Below, piece after piece: positions 24,115-35,160 of a stretch of DNA of 64,000 nt. Numbering within the stretch: the first letter of the stretch is position 1; every line of letters starts with the position of its first letter. The notes under the pieces are model-generated. The model did no database searches. It was not told the DNA's origin and worked only from the letters and a program-made list of their open reading frames with translations. This stretch comes from Timema cristinae (taxonomy: Eukaryota; Arthropoda; Insecta; Phasmatodea; Timematidae): NCBI GenBank assembly GCA_039000515.1, contig JBCFYV010011172.1, positions 77,576,577-77,640,576 on the forward strand. The letters run 5' to 3'. The translations under genes and the position numbers were made by a program.

Positions 24115-24330
24115 GGGTTAACGGATCTATTTGGTAGGCCTAAAGACTCAGGGATAGCTACGGAAGTGCACCCACATTTGTAGTGAGGGAGAGGATAATA
24201 AAATCACAGTGACAAAACTAACACATAAAAAATATTCTGCTGTGTTGCCGCATGGAATTCGAACCTTAAACCTCTCGCCCCTGGCAATCATGTTCATTGA
24301 GATCATGACTTCTTAGATCACGTGAATATA
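24115..24330 (-). mobile_element. tRNA-derived SINE, very old copy
   Basis: CCCACATTTGTAGTGAGGGA in the body; TGGAATTCGAACCTTAAACC is the B box complement. TTGAGATCATGACTTCTTAG with GATCACGTG marks the head. The tail is missing. Confidence 0.4.
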
Positions 24331-24361
24331 GCTACAATTACTCTGGTTATTAGTGAAAGAA

Positions 24362-24740
24362 TCTCGGAGACGTATTGCAGATTTCCAGAAATTTCACGTT
24401 ATTTAAGAAGTGGTTTGCAGTGGCGTGGTATGTTGCCAGGGTAAGCGTAGCTTTTTTGAAATTTACCTGTGTAATTTTTCTCATCACTCATTAGGACACT
24501 CATTTAACAAGTATGAACTAGAATCCATTTGAATGTAGATCATTTGTTGATCAGAGCTTATGTCTGATGGTCAAATTAATACTGAGCTGGACAAAATATA
24601 TGACCACCACACAGACAGTTTATGTGGACCAGTACAATTTTAACGAGCTTTGTTTACCCTGGTAACAGTCCATGACACGCCACTGGTGGTATGTTATTTA
24701 AAAATATGGTTCGCAGAAGTATTGAGGATAAAAGTATCAA
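24362..24740. repeat. Dispersed repeat R1, copy b, interrupted by a hAT MITE
   Basis: GGAGACGTATTGCAGATTTC and TATTTAAGAAGTGGTTTG precede the MITE. TTATTTAAAAATATGG and AAAAGTATCAACATG follow it. These match copy a at 16745-16860, which lacks the insertion and so serves as an empty site. Confidence 0.55.
24418..24685. mobile_element. Non-autonomous hAT element (MITE), 268 bp, with TIRs and TSD
   Basis: Left TIR CAGTGGCGTGGTATGTTGCC is mirrored at the right end: the reverse complement reads CAGTGGCGTGTCATGGACTG. An inner block CCAGGGTAA is also inverted. Target duplications are GTGGTTTG (24410-24417) and GTGGTATG (24686-24693), 7 of 8 bases identical. CAG...CTG ends and an 8-bp duplication are hAT hallmarks. 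No ORF; it would need a transposase from elsewhere. Confidence 0.85.
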
Positions 24741-24744
24741 CATG

Positions 24745-27570
24745 CCCTACATGATTTAAAACCCTAAATTTTAAGTTTAATATTTATTTTAGAAAAACAC
24801 GAAACGATTCAATCGAAAAGGTTGAATCACGTTTAATGCGAAATGAAATCAAAATAAATTGCTATGATCAGGATCCGGATTTCGATGATCTAAATATGAT
24901 AAAAAAATACCAAAAAATTACACACAAAAAAAACTCAAATTTTAATCACATTACTTAAAAAAATGAACGACATTTTGTTATAAATGCACATAGCTAAATA
25001 AAACCCGCACTTTACGCATGAATAATGCAATAAAAAGCCTAAACAAATAAAATCTTTTATTCCGCTAAGTTTAACATTGATTTACAAATATTACTGGTTC
25101 CAGAAGTAATAGCTATCCACTTCCAACGCAACCCTCTCTAACCTATTGGCAATGTCTCACCAGGGTTGTGTATTTTACAACCATACTACGTCTATTATTT
25201 CTATAGTTATTATGTAGTGAAATAATTTATATTTGAGCATCTATGCATTTATAAAATATCTATAGTGTTTAAAAATATACTTGTTCAGCCTGAATGCCTT
25301 ATAATAACTCGAAAATGCCTAAACTTGACTAAAAATATCTTAAAGATGTCTAAAAATAACGCATAAAAACCTACTTATAAAATATACGTTTTATCTCAAC
25401 ATTCGAAAATGTATTCAGTAATTGATCTCATTAAAGAAGCCAGAGATGGTGTAGAAAAAAAGTTAATCGATTTCGCCTGTTGGTTTCCAGTAAACTCAAA
25501 AAGTACTCATCGGATCGAGATGATCGTCCTTTTGTTATACTTGTACTTATACTCCTTATCTTTGAGATTAAAGAGTAAGCTATAAGTCATTCACAACCTA
25601 AGTTTACCTGGATGACAGCTCAAAATGTTACTAGAAGTAATCCCTAATATATCACTACGCCAACAGCTGAAATCTATCACTTTGAATGACTGTAATGAAA
25701 ACAGATGGTAATATATTAATGTGATAGTTAACCACAGTAACTTAGGCCAATATTATTTATATATTTATTTGAGGTCAGACACAAAGTTTATTTATAGTTT
25801 TATTCCCCTTAAAAAATATATAAACACCACTTTCACAAAAACTTCTAACGAACATAACTTCAAAATGGTGACTGACGAATTTAAACCATATGATTGAACA
25901 TAACGGTAAAAAAGTTTTTACAATGATGCAGACACGCAGTTGATGAAAATATTTTATTCAGTTAAATATTTCAAAATACGATAAAATAATCATAAAATCA
26001 TTTATTATATGTAAAACAATGACAACAATTTTCTCTTTTCCAAGTAAATTCGATGCCTGTATTAAAAGGTATTGATGTGTGCACTATATTACACAAAATT
26101 AGTAACGTTCCAAAACGAAAAATAAGTACTTTTAATCATGTTTAAAATATTGTTTCGAGTTGGATAAGAAGAAATTGTTTAAAGAAATGAAGTAGTATGA
26201 GAAAACTTAAGTTTACGTTATTTTAAATGTAAATATAACAGGTAATTAAAGATCTTTACATTTATAACAAAACAGTAATATTTTACAAGTGTTGGCAAAC
26301 CCAAAACCTAAACATATGATTTTAGAACTGTCATCCAGGTAAAAGCCTATCGTGAATCGACTTTATATACCCTCGCTCTCTCTCAGCAACGAGTGAAGTA
26401 GTGTAAAAATAACTACTGTTAGTGTGGTTTCATTTGTGTTTTAAACTTGCAACAATTCAAATATGGCCTATTATTAACTTTTAATGCATAAGTTATCCTC
26501 TTTGTAAATCTCCTTGGCAATTAAGGGTTTGTAAATATAAACAAACTATGAATGTAAAATCGTCAAATCAACTGCAATTCAAAGAGTAATTTAAATAATA
26601 TATTTTAATCTTAGATCCAAAGAGAAATTTTATTTTGTGTTGATTGTTTTATATTCTTAAACAAATAAAACTTACACAAAGGTAACGTTCAACGTCTTTA
26701 TGTGATTTGATCTTACATTTACATAAATACATATTTATACAGATAGATTATTCTCCCATTAAGAGACAGAAAATATTATCTAAAATGGTATACAGCAAGC
26801 ATCAGCACAGACAATAATCTACTGTTTAAATGCTAAGAAATAGATTTCAATAAATGTATTATAATTATTGTGATATTTTGTTTGGTTTTTCCTTACCCTT
26901 CACACTTACCGTTAAGTGGAAATACATTCCAGTTTGGGCGAACTTTGGACGTTGTGAACCAAGAATTTGGGCCCATTGTTGTTCACTATAACCGGAGTTG
27001 ACTGTATATTGAGATCCTGACAGCTTAAACCCCAAGAACTGTGGTGTGTGTAATTCCAAATATCTTCTCCCCAAAATAGAAAGGGGGCACTGTTCAGTTC
27101 TACTCAGTGAAACCAAAAGTTGTGCACTTCAGGTGTATTTTTAAAAATCGAGTACAGTCTATGTCAAGCCTAATACCTTAGGTCACACATCAACTTGAAA
27201 TTGCATCTTTAAACTCAATTAACCAAGCAATTTTAAACTTTAAATGAGTGGTTTGGGAAATATTTAGGCTGTGTCTCTTAGCCTCTTTTTTATATAGTCA
27301 TAGTGAGTCTAGTATATTAAACATTGTGATCACCTATTCGGTTATCCAAAAACCAAGTAACATATTATAAATAATATTCTTGATATTACACTCTCTTTTG
27401 GAAACCTTAGTTTTTGTTACCACACATATTGTGAGCCTGAAGTATTAAACTGCGCGATTGCTGGTGTGAAAGGATGCCAAATAAAGGACCATTTAAATCT
27501 TAAACTTTGTATAATTATTATTTATGGTAGGGAAATTAGCGTAAGTGAACCTCGTTCTTTTTACTTTTAT
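24745..27570. other. Unassigned AT-rich stretch
   Basis: No SINE and no coding sequence recognised over 2.8 kb, the longest repeat-poor part of the first half. AACTCAAAAAGTACTCATCG near 25493, with GATCGAGATG, matches the Helitron-like block at 29010, so part of it may be old Helitron interior. Confidence 0.35.
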
Positions 27571-27670
27571 CATTATATAAAAATGAAATGTCTATCTTTA
27601 TTATTATTTTTGTTACTCAATCACGCCCAAACCACTCTACCAAATTTTTCAGCTGGCACTTCGCATTGAT
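27571..27670 (+). mobile_element. Helitron-like 5' fragment
   Basis: TCATTATATAAAAATGAAAT followed by GTCTATC and, further on, ATCACGCCCAAACCACTCTA. This 5' leader, with TC start, TATATAAAAATGAA and GTCTGTCTGT-like sequence, recurs in Helitron-type elements of arthropods. A second copy starts at 28070. Family assignment from memory of the pattern; no helicase ORF is present. Confidence 0.35.
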
Positions 27671-28069
27671 ATAACTTGGACGTCTGGTTAATATATAAGC
27701 TTAGTAGCAATTATGTTAGTTTCAAAATGGCAACATAAAAACCTTTATTTTTGACCTTTCTCTCAACTTATACTAATTGAATTTTTATTGGATGAACTTT
27801 CAAAGGTACCTGTGTATAATTATAGGCCTATTAAACATTACGGCCATCTTGAAAAAAATATGTTGGCTATAGAACACTACTTGTTAGCCTGTCCATAGCT
27901 CTGACTCATAGATTATGGGAGTTTGACAGTGGGAACAAATAATCAATAATAATATAAATAATATAGAACGTGTATCTGTTATTTTCTATGTATGTACGCC
28001 TGTCTGTGTGGTTGTGGGAATGTGTGTAGGTTCTATAACTCCAAAGCCAAAATAATTAGAAACCTTAAA

Positions 28070-28300
28070 TCACAATAATATATAAAAATTAAATGTCTGT
28101 CTGTTGCTAAAACACTTCCAAACTACTGTATACTTTTAGTAGAAAGAGAAAATTTTAAAAAATGCCAGGAATGTAGTAGACTTACTCCAAATACCCCAAT
28201 CATTTCTAAATACTTGAAATCTTTAAGTGGAGTTTGGTAAAATGGGAGATATAATAATTTCCAAAAATTATTTAAGAATCTACTTAGCACTGAATCTGCT
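28070..28300 (+). mobile_element. Helitron-like 5' fragment, second copy
   Basis: TCACAATAATATATAAAAAT then AAATGTCTGTCTGTTGC parallels the fragment at 27571. It continues with ACACTTCCAAACTACTGTAT, then loses similarity before the SINE head at 28305. Confidence 0.35.
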
Positions 28301-28304
28301 TAGG

Positions 28305-28435
28305 TGGCCACATGGTCTAAGGCATCATTCTCGACCTAGGCTCGACTACCAATTATGGGGATATCGGGATTCGAACCCTGGTCGGGTATAAGGAGGGTGG
28401 TTTTTCCTAAATTGTTTTCCTCACGTCTTGTAACT
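28305..28435 (+). mobile_element. tRNA-derived SINE head type E, 3' truncated
   Basis: GTGGCCACATGGTCTAAGGC (A box) and GGGATTCGAACCCTGGTCG (B box) are followed by GGTATAAGGAGGGTGGTTTT and part of the body. The tail and (ATT)n end are missing. Sequence after 28435 is unrelated. Confidence 0.65.
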
Positions 28436-28518
28436 AAATTCAAAACAATAATGGATTGATATTTATACATAATTTAAGATTTGGATATCTTTCCCTGTGA
28501 TTAATTTTACACACTATA

Positions 28519-28824
28519 TTATTATTATTATTATTATTATTAGCACGGCGTCTTACTACCCGTTCGGGTTATACACACTTACGCTAATGTGTAATGGTAG
28601 GGTGATTGTGAGATGAAATGGAGGACCTACAGTTTAACATGGAATCCGAACCACGGTGGAGGCCTGGAATTCCCCACATTCACAAGTTGTGATTAATACA
28701 TGTCTTGTCAGAGGTGAAGGAAGGGTTTAGTAATCAGATAAATCTGTGCCGGGACCTAGGATTGAACTCCGGACCCCAGCACAGAAGTCTGACACCTTAC
28801 CCCTAGACCACCAGGTCACCTTTC
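28519..28824 (-). mobile_element. tRNA-derived SINE, head type B, with 9-bp target duplication
   Basis: Minus strand: AGGTGACCTGGTGGTCTAGG head (complement at about 28803-28822), a B box complement near 28765, and a tail complement GCGTCTTACTACCCGTTCGG after (ATT)n. CACACTATA flanks both ends (28510-28518 and 28825-28833). The copy is close to the others of type B. Confidence 0.85.
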
Positions 28825-28969
28825 CACACTATAAAAGAACAAAGTTACCTTATTGATTGATTCCCAGAACGTATACACCAGTTAGGTTTTTCTGCGCACT
28901 CGAATTTTTGTGGTGTTTTTCTTTCCTTCTGGGTAGTATAAATGACAAAAACACCCAATAATCCATTTT

Positions 28970-29373
28970 TAGAATGTTTGTCTGTCTGTCCATTTGGTTT
29001 TTTCCAGGAAACTCAAAAATTATTCATCAGATCGAGACGGGACTTCTTCTGTGTGCTCTTTATTTTTTTAGAGAGCCATGGTAAGCTATTATCATCACGC
29101 TAGTTCATCAGCAAGAAAAATAGTTTTGAAAAAACCGGGCGTAAACAGTGAACATTCGTCGCGGCTGGTATTGCGGGTATGCCTACGTAAGTTGACACGT
29201 GATGTAAGCTGGGGTGGAAGGGAGAGGGGATGGGGGCGCGTCCATGTTTTTTTCTTGAATCATCGCACACACATAAAACACTTCTCTTGAAGTTTGATTC
29301 TTTTCTAGCATTTAAAATTGTCGACTGTGTTGGTGTATTGCTTGATGCGAGTGAAGCCGCGGGCAAAAGCTAG
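28970..29373 (+). mobile_element. Helitron-like 3' part ending in CTAG
   Basis: AATGTTTGTCTGTCTGTCC, AACTCAAAAATTATTCATCA and GATCGAGACGGGACTTC are recurrent internal blocks (compare 25490-25540). The end GAAGCCGCGGGCAAAAGCTA/G falls at 29373 before T. A GC-rich short palindrome followed by CTAG fits a Helitron 3' terminus. The short open frames here (29078-29290, 29100-29366) are not recognisable as proteins. Confidence 0.45.
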
Positions 29374-29392
29374 TATTTAATATAAGTAAAAT

Positions 29393-29650
29393 TACCCGCC
29401 TCGGTGGCGTAGTTGGCTAACGCACTTGTCGTGTTGAGCTCGACTTGAGGACGGGGAGATCGAGGTTCAAATCTCGGTCGGGTGAACAGAGGGTGGTTTA
29501 TCCTAAATGGTTTTCCACTCTCTCTCTCCACGCAAATGCGGGTTCACTTCCTCTAATTCAATCTCCTCAATTCCTAAATCCATTAAGGTAATTAGTACTT
29601 AAAGCGTATAGCCCGAACGGGTAGTAAGACGCAATGCTAAAAATATAAAT
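29393..29650 (+). mobile_element. tRNA-derived SINE, head type A
   Basis: CCCGCCTCGGTGGCGTAGTT head, B box GAGGTTCAAATCTCGG, TCGGGTGAAC junction, CACGCAAATGCGGGTTCAC in the body, and the tail AGCCCGAACGGGTAGTAAGA followed by CGCAATGCTAAAAATATAAA. It lies 20 bp after the Helitron-like end. The (TAA)n tail is short and impure. Confidence 0.85.
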
Positions 29651-29879
29651 ATAAGTAATTACATTTGTATAACTTACTAATATTACATATGAATTTAAAT
29701 ATAATAAAATTAGTAGCGGTAATAACTCTTGAAAAGTATTACTGATAAGCACAAAAGCTTTATGATATGGATGAGCTTATTTATTTTGACACAGTAAATT
29801 CATTCTTGGCTTAATATTGAATAGTGAAGTTGTCTTGGAAATTTACACATCGTTTAATCAAGAATGTTATTTCGTTTTA

Positions 29880-30775
29880 TTACAACTAATGTTGAAAAGG
29901 CTGATTCACACAAATATGTGGTTGCAAATGGTAAGAGAACGAAGATTTATAATTCAGAGAGTACTGGTATTTGACCTTAATGCTAAGCCAAAAGACATTC
30001 AAGGTTTGCTTTGAAAATTCAAATTTAATATTTGAATCACTCAAAAGTTCTGCATATTCTTCAAGTGCATTCACTGAGAGATGTTGTACCTCTTCTATAT
30101 GTATACTAAAAGGTTTCTGCAACCCTCTCAAACTGGTCGGTGTTGATGTTTGGTTGAGAGTATCTCCTGAGTTGTTTTTCCAAACACCCAAATGATTATC
30201 TATAAAATATTTAGTACAGGAAAACCTTTCAAATGAATTATTTTCTTCATAAGCCTTTCATAAACGCTAGGACTTTATAACGTAGAATAATATTATTGGT
30301 GTTCTGTACTTTCCGAAACATTTTCAGTTTGTTGAACTTCTCACATATATCTGACATATAAAATAGTTTGCAGAGACAAGCATTGTTGGGAAAAAGATCC
30401 GATAAATCTTGTTTTTTCAGATAAAAGTAGTATTACCTCATCTTTTAGCTCAATTAGCTCTTCCCGTGACAGATACCTAACTCATGTATGTAATAGAAGT
30501 TTTTCATTATCAGAGCGTAAATCTGTGCATTGATTGACAAAGAGGCGACTATTAAGTGTGCGACTTTTGATAAAGTTGATAGCACTGAATCTTGTAAGAC
30601 TGGGTTTAGAGCAGCCGATATTTTCTTAGCCACTAGTGCTCGATGAATAAAACCATGCGTAAAGCTAATATGTCCAGTCTTCACAGATTTAATTTTGGCT
30701 AGAAATCCTACATTCTTTTCCGTCGCGGCTGCAGAACCATCTGTACACACACCAACACAAATTATCAATTCTAAC
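29880..30775 (-). pseudogene. Relic of a hAT transposase, ZBED5/SCAND3-like
   Basis: Minus strand. 30454-30768 encodes ICVGVCTDGSAAATEKNVGF, then HISFTHGFIHRALVAKKI. These correspond to the CTDGA...MTG and TH.F.HR..L..K blocks of ZBED5/SCAND3/FAM200-type proteins. Further on, 29886-30191 encodes YAELLSDSNIKFEFSKQTLN and NVFWLSIKVKYQYSLN. A frameshifted C-terminal hAT dimerisation segment follows (PHICVNQPFQH, in place of the usual LCE.GFS). Stops and frameshifts between the blocks show it is dead. No BED finger and no TIRs were found. Confidence 0.6.
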
Positions 30776-30779
30776 TTTA

Positions 30780-31500
30780 TTTATTTCAGAGGTAGCTTTT
30801 CTAATATTAATAATAGTAAGTACAGTTTTTCCAAACCATTAACTGTTCGTTTAACCACGTCAAACTAGGTTTATTTTTGTAATAAACTAAACAACTATAG
30901 AATGAGTGGTTGTAGTGTATTATAATTTCAATATTTATATAAAAAATATTAAATTTACTCAGGTTTCAAATGTCTAATCAACATTCTGGACAAGAGACAA
31001 ATATGGAAACTACATATAGAATATACAAGAACAAGCCACTTGGACGTTTTCTCCAAATGCATGCCAAATTCAAAGGCCAAGACCTATGACAATACAATAA
31101 GCCAATACTAATACAACACAGTTTGCTATATGGATGTGTGGCATGGAAGTTATTATTTCCTCAACGTGGCTCAAGCACAAAATTATTACTTTCAATAGTG
31201 TTAATTTGTTTTCTTTAATAACTTGGATCACGAAGGAAAAAAATAGCTACTTCAAATCCAAAGAAAATTTATAGAAGAAAATGCAATCTTAAGTCTAAAG
31301 AAAACTTTGTTTAGTTTGGTCAGTTGTTTTGTATTCATATTAGAAAATAAAACATTTATTTGAATTTATCTTACATTTATCAAACAAACAGTTAATTTCT
31401 CCCATTAAAAGGCAGCTGATTAATGACTTAACGTCTCAACCATATCACATTCAGTTCAGAATATTCCAAAACCGAGAAACTTACTGAGAGAACGCATTGC
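30780..31500. other. Unassigned non-coding
   Basis: Nothing recognised. It could contain the lost N-terminal part of the hAT relic, but no BED finger was seen. Confidence 0.3.
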
Positions 31501-31513
31501 CTACTTTTAAATG

Positions 31514-31807
31514 GGTGACCTGGTGGTCTAGGGGTAATGTGTCATACATCTGTGCTGACGGTCCGGGGTTCAATCCTCGATCCGGCACAGATTTATCTGA
31601 TTACCAAACCCTTCCTTCACCTCTGACAAGACGTGTATTAATCACAACTTGTGGATGTGTAGAGTGCCAAGCCTCCACCGTGGTTCGGATCCCACGTTAA
31701 GCTGTAGGTCCTCCATTTCATCTCACAATCACCCTACCATTACATATTAGTGTAAGTGCGTATAACCCGAACGGGTAGTAAGACGCGGTGCTATAATAAT
31801 AATAAAA
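31514..31807 (+). mobile_element. tRNA-derived SINE, head type B
   Basis: GGTGACCTGGTGGTCTAGGG head, B box GGGTTCAATCCTCG, CCACCGTGGTTCGGATCCCA, tail AACCCGAACGGGTAGTAAGA, CGCGGTGCTATAATAATAAT. Flanks CTTTTAAATG (31504-31513) and CTTGTAAATG (31808-31817) form a likely 10-bp target duplication with one mismatch. The open frame at 31497-31700 is SINE sequence, not a gene. Confidence 0.85.
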
Positions 31808-32030
31808 CTTGTAAATGATAAAATGAATATTATAATGCTTAAATTAAATGGCTTTAATTTTCTAATGTATGGTTCTGGGAAAGGGCAAATACGTTAACGA
31901 ATGTGTAAATAAAATGATAGGTATAGTTTTAAAACTAGGTGTAAAGCATTTTCCAACCAAATATTCAATTTTAAAACATGTCGCAACCCAAACTAGTAAA
32001 ACAGAATGCGTAAAGATCAATATATACGAG

Positions 32031-32063
<33 letters not shown>

Positions 32064-32424
32064 TATAATATTAGGGGGGAGGGGGGTAGATTTGTTTGGA
32101 AAAACATACGCAAACATTGAAGAAGACCATTCTGTTTGCTGGTAAAACTTCTATAGAAAACTTGAAAAAGAAGGAAAAAAATACTATTTACATTCGTTGT
32201 ACTTACTTTTAAAAAATGTTGCGGACATTGACCTCGAGTAAGAACTTTTTTCTTGTTTAGTTTTAGAACAAAAAAAAAAAGGTAGGCTACTCAATACTCC
32301 GGTCACAATCCACGCGACAAGTTGAATAGATATACAAAAACAATAGGCTTACGTTGATGACTGGGACCAATAGGAGATGAGAATCCATCGGTAGGCAAGC
32401 TTTAAGGGGGAAACCTACCAGTGT

Positions 32425-32990
32425 GTTGAAGCTCCGTTGCAGACGTTCAGAAATCCTATAACATTTTGGAAGTGGTTTGTTATCTCAAATGAATCAGTGG
32501 GTTTGGAACGCGATCAAACTCAGTCTCGCGAGGACAATAAGAGATACTCGAATAAATAATTAGTGGTCTAGAAAACTGATAATATCGGCCGGAGGGTTCC
32601 TTGTGAAGACCAAATGACAAACCCTATCCGCAAATGCTGGCATTATCAGCGCTCACACTTCAGGAGTTATCTTTTTATTACGGTCCACAACCAAATTGAT
32701 TTAATAGGTATCAATAATATTGCCAAATTTTATTAAAAACCTTACAATTAAACTATATTAATGAAGTTAGTTCATTTTCAAAGATGTTTTACGCTAAATA
32801 TCTAAGTTCTGAGATCAAAGTAACTGGTTAGATATAGCCTTCACTCAGACAAATAAATTCAATATTTTTAACAAGGACATGTTAGATCATTGTAAGATAA
32901 TTGAGGATTGTTTTAGTGGTTTTGAAACATCATAACTGTCATTATCATAAGAATTATAGCTGGGTGAGGATATTTTCCTTTAAGTAGGTA
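32425..32990. repeat. Dispersed repeat R1, copy c
   Basis: GTTGCAGACGTTCAGAAATC and TTTTGGAAGTGGTTTG near 32440-32480, then a unique stretch, then GAGATCAAAGTAACTGG (32812), TTGAGGATTGTTTTAG (32901) and GAGGATATTTTCCTTTAAG (32966), in the same order as copy a. The middle (32490-32730) has no match in the window. Confidence 0.5.
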
Positions 32991-33630
32991 GCACCCTTGA
33001 GAATACATGCCACCCCATGGTTAACGCGTAACTTTTGTGGGTCAAAGTTAATACAGGTGTCGCATCTCAGTGTAGTTTATAAGGAAGTTGACTATTTGAA
33101 GATTTCTAAGCTGTTTTGCGAAGCGGGCTGCATCTTAACTCTATACACCTATGCAGTCTACGAACTATCACACTTAACACCAATGTACGAAATAGAAAGA
33201 AAATGATAAGTTCACTCTGCAAGGCCTCTTGTTTATTTAATGATAACACTTCTCTTCATCCTCTGACGAGTTTACACACTCTACTTTTTGCGTCTTGAAA
33301 ACATTGAATTCCTTTTTAAAATTACCTTTTTCTTGTTCACTATTCTAGATAGATATAGCGACCACGAACTTTTTTAATCTACATCCTGGCAGGAAGACAC
33401 CTATAAGACATTTTTGTGACTGAACCAAATAGTCTAGGTTGTAGATGATTTATAAAAATGCGTTTTCAAAAAAAAATTACTCTAAGATCAAAATAATAAT
33501 TCTGTGATACTATAGGACTGTATTTAGAATTGATTAATAATCTATGATTTTTATTTTAACGTTATACCTTCAAATCTCTCTGAATATAAAGTAAACACAT
33601 TAACATGGGGAATCTTATCTTGACCTGCCG

Positions 33631-33645
33631 TGACGTCACAGGTAA
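33631..33645 (+). promoter_or_regulatory. CRE palindrome overlapping a splice-donor-like sequence
   Basis: TGACGTCA (33631-33638) is followed by CAG|GTAAGA, a consensus donor. One site only, with no other promoter signal close by. Weak. Confidence 0.2.
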
Positions 33646-33689
33646 GAAACGTCCTTAATCGTCCGTGAGTCTTTGCGTTGTACATCTCC

Positions 33690-33905
33690 TCTTAATCCGC
33701 GCCCAGGCTAGCCGCATATGTATACTTATGGGGTTGAAATGAGTAAGAAAGGATTTACAGTAAAGTTACTCAAATTTGCGTGGAGGTATAGTGGGAAACT
33801 ATTCAGGAAAAAATACCTTTAAAATACCCGATCGAGAGTCGAACAATGACCTTCCTGTCTCCAGCAAACCAGATTATATGAGAATACTGATATATTTATG
33901 CGTGT
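33690..33905 (-). mobile_element. tRNA-derived SINE, old type E copy
   Basis: Minus strand body AAATTTGCGTGGAGGTATAG...GGGAAACTATTCAGG, CCGATCGAGAGTCGAACAATG (B box complement region) and AACCAGATTATATGAG. The tail is lost or unrecognisable. Confidence 0.45.
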
Positions 33906-33944
33906 GCCCAGCAGGGTATATTTAAAGTTTTATTGATATTCTTT

Positions 33945-34085
33945 ACCTGACCCAATGGGCACGTGGACTAAACACCAAACTCGTCTATTGTGGTCTACTG
34001 GTAACGGGGCGGTTAGGGTTTGAATATCGGTCAGGGTTACTTGATCAGCAAATTATTCTTGAATTAAATTTTCTCCATAAAACAC
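33945..34085 (+). mobile_element. tRNA-derived SINE head, 3' truncated
   Basis: CAATGGGCACGTGGACTAAA (A box region), TGGTCTACTGGTAACGGGGC, B box TAGGGTTTGAATATCGG, then GTCAGGGTTACTTG. The body decays after 34085. Confidence 0.45.
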
Positions 34086-34485
34086 GTATAAAATATTATT
34101 TGTGATGAAAAATATTCCCTAGATACTCATTTTGAACAAAATATTTCAAGTCAAATTTAAAAAAAAATCTGTCATTTGTCACCATTAATCTTAAAGCTAA
34201 AGTTAAAATCACAATTACACCCATTAGTATAAGCTAAATATTTAAATTCAACAAGTTGAAACTATATTCAATAAATCAATTTCGGCTGTAGAACCGGGTA
34301 CAGGGTACAGTGGAAAAGTCCATTTTTTATTCAAAAAATTGCCTTGTAGCCTTCAACTTTGTGAGAAAAAAAAATCCTGTTTGGGACACATAAGACGTTC
34401 CGTTATAGGTATGGTGAGAAGTGTATCTTATTTACGAGTAAGCCGGTTATAAGTAAATCACCAACAACATCGCTGAGCTATTATA

Positions 34486-34785
34486 TATTATATTATTATT
34501 ATTATTATATTATTATTATTATTATTATTATTATTAGCACCGCGTCTTATTGCCCGTTGGGGTTATTATACGCCTATGTACTATTTTCACTAATGCATGA
34601 GGTATTAGGAATGTTGAATTTAGAGAAAGTGTACCCGAATTGACGTGGAGGGAGAGTGTAAAGACCATTTAGGGGGAAAAAACACCCTCAGTACACCCGA
34701 CCAGGATAGAACCCCGATCTCCCCGTCTAGTCTATTGCAAGAGTGACGCCTTTGACCATGCGGCCACTGAAGTGGGTCTGAGCTC
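34486..34785 (-). mobile_element. tRNA-derived SINE, head type E, with (ATT)n end
   Basis: Minus strand: (TTA)n at 34486-34537, the tail complement AGCACCGCGTCTTATTGCCC, a body with GACGTGGAGGGAGAGTG, CCCGACCAGGATAGAACCCC (B box complement) and CCATGCGGCCACTGAAGTGG (head complement). Type E head on a type A body. Confidence 0.75.
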
Positions 34786-35000
34786 TTGTCGTTTCAATAA
34801 AAAAACGCATGTGAGTTCTGAATTAGGAGTGTAAGTTGACTATTCTCTCACACGCATGTTCCTCGCATGAAGCACGTGTGACATCACACGTAACGTTTGA
34901 CCTTCGGGTGAGACTACACGTGGACATCCTTGTTTACAATGAGATCCACGTACCAGAGTACACGTGTCAGCCGGTCCACGGTAGTTTTAATCACCCTACA

Positions 35001-35160
35001 CTTTGAGAGATGCGCTATTATCTGTGGGGTGAAGCGCACTAATATCCGTGGGGCGATACGTGCTATTTTATCTGTGTGGTGAGACGTGATATTATCTCTA
35101 AGGGGATACATGCTATCAACCGTGAGCTAGTACGCACTAAATCTTTGAGGTGAGTGTGTT
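35001..35160. repeat. Degenerate 25-bp tandem repeat (about 6 copies)
   Basis: Units like CTGTGGGGTGAAGCGCACTA, CCGTGGGGCGATACGTGCTA, CTGTGTGGTGAGACGTGATA and CTCTAAGGGGATACATGCTA, each followed by TTTAT/TTAT. Strong divergence between units indicates age. It follows a stretch rich in CACGTG-like motifs at 34860-34985. Confidence 0.55.
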
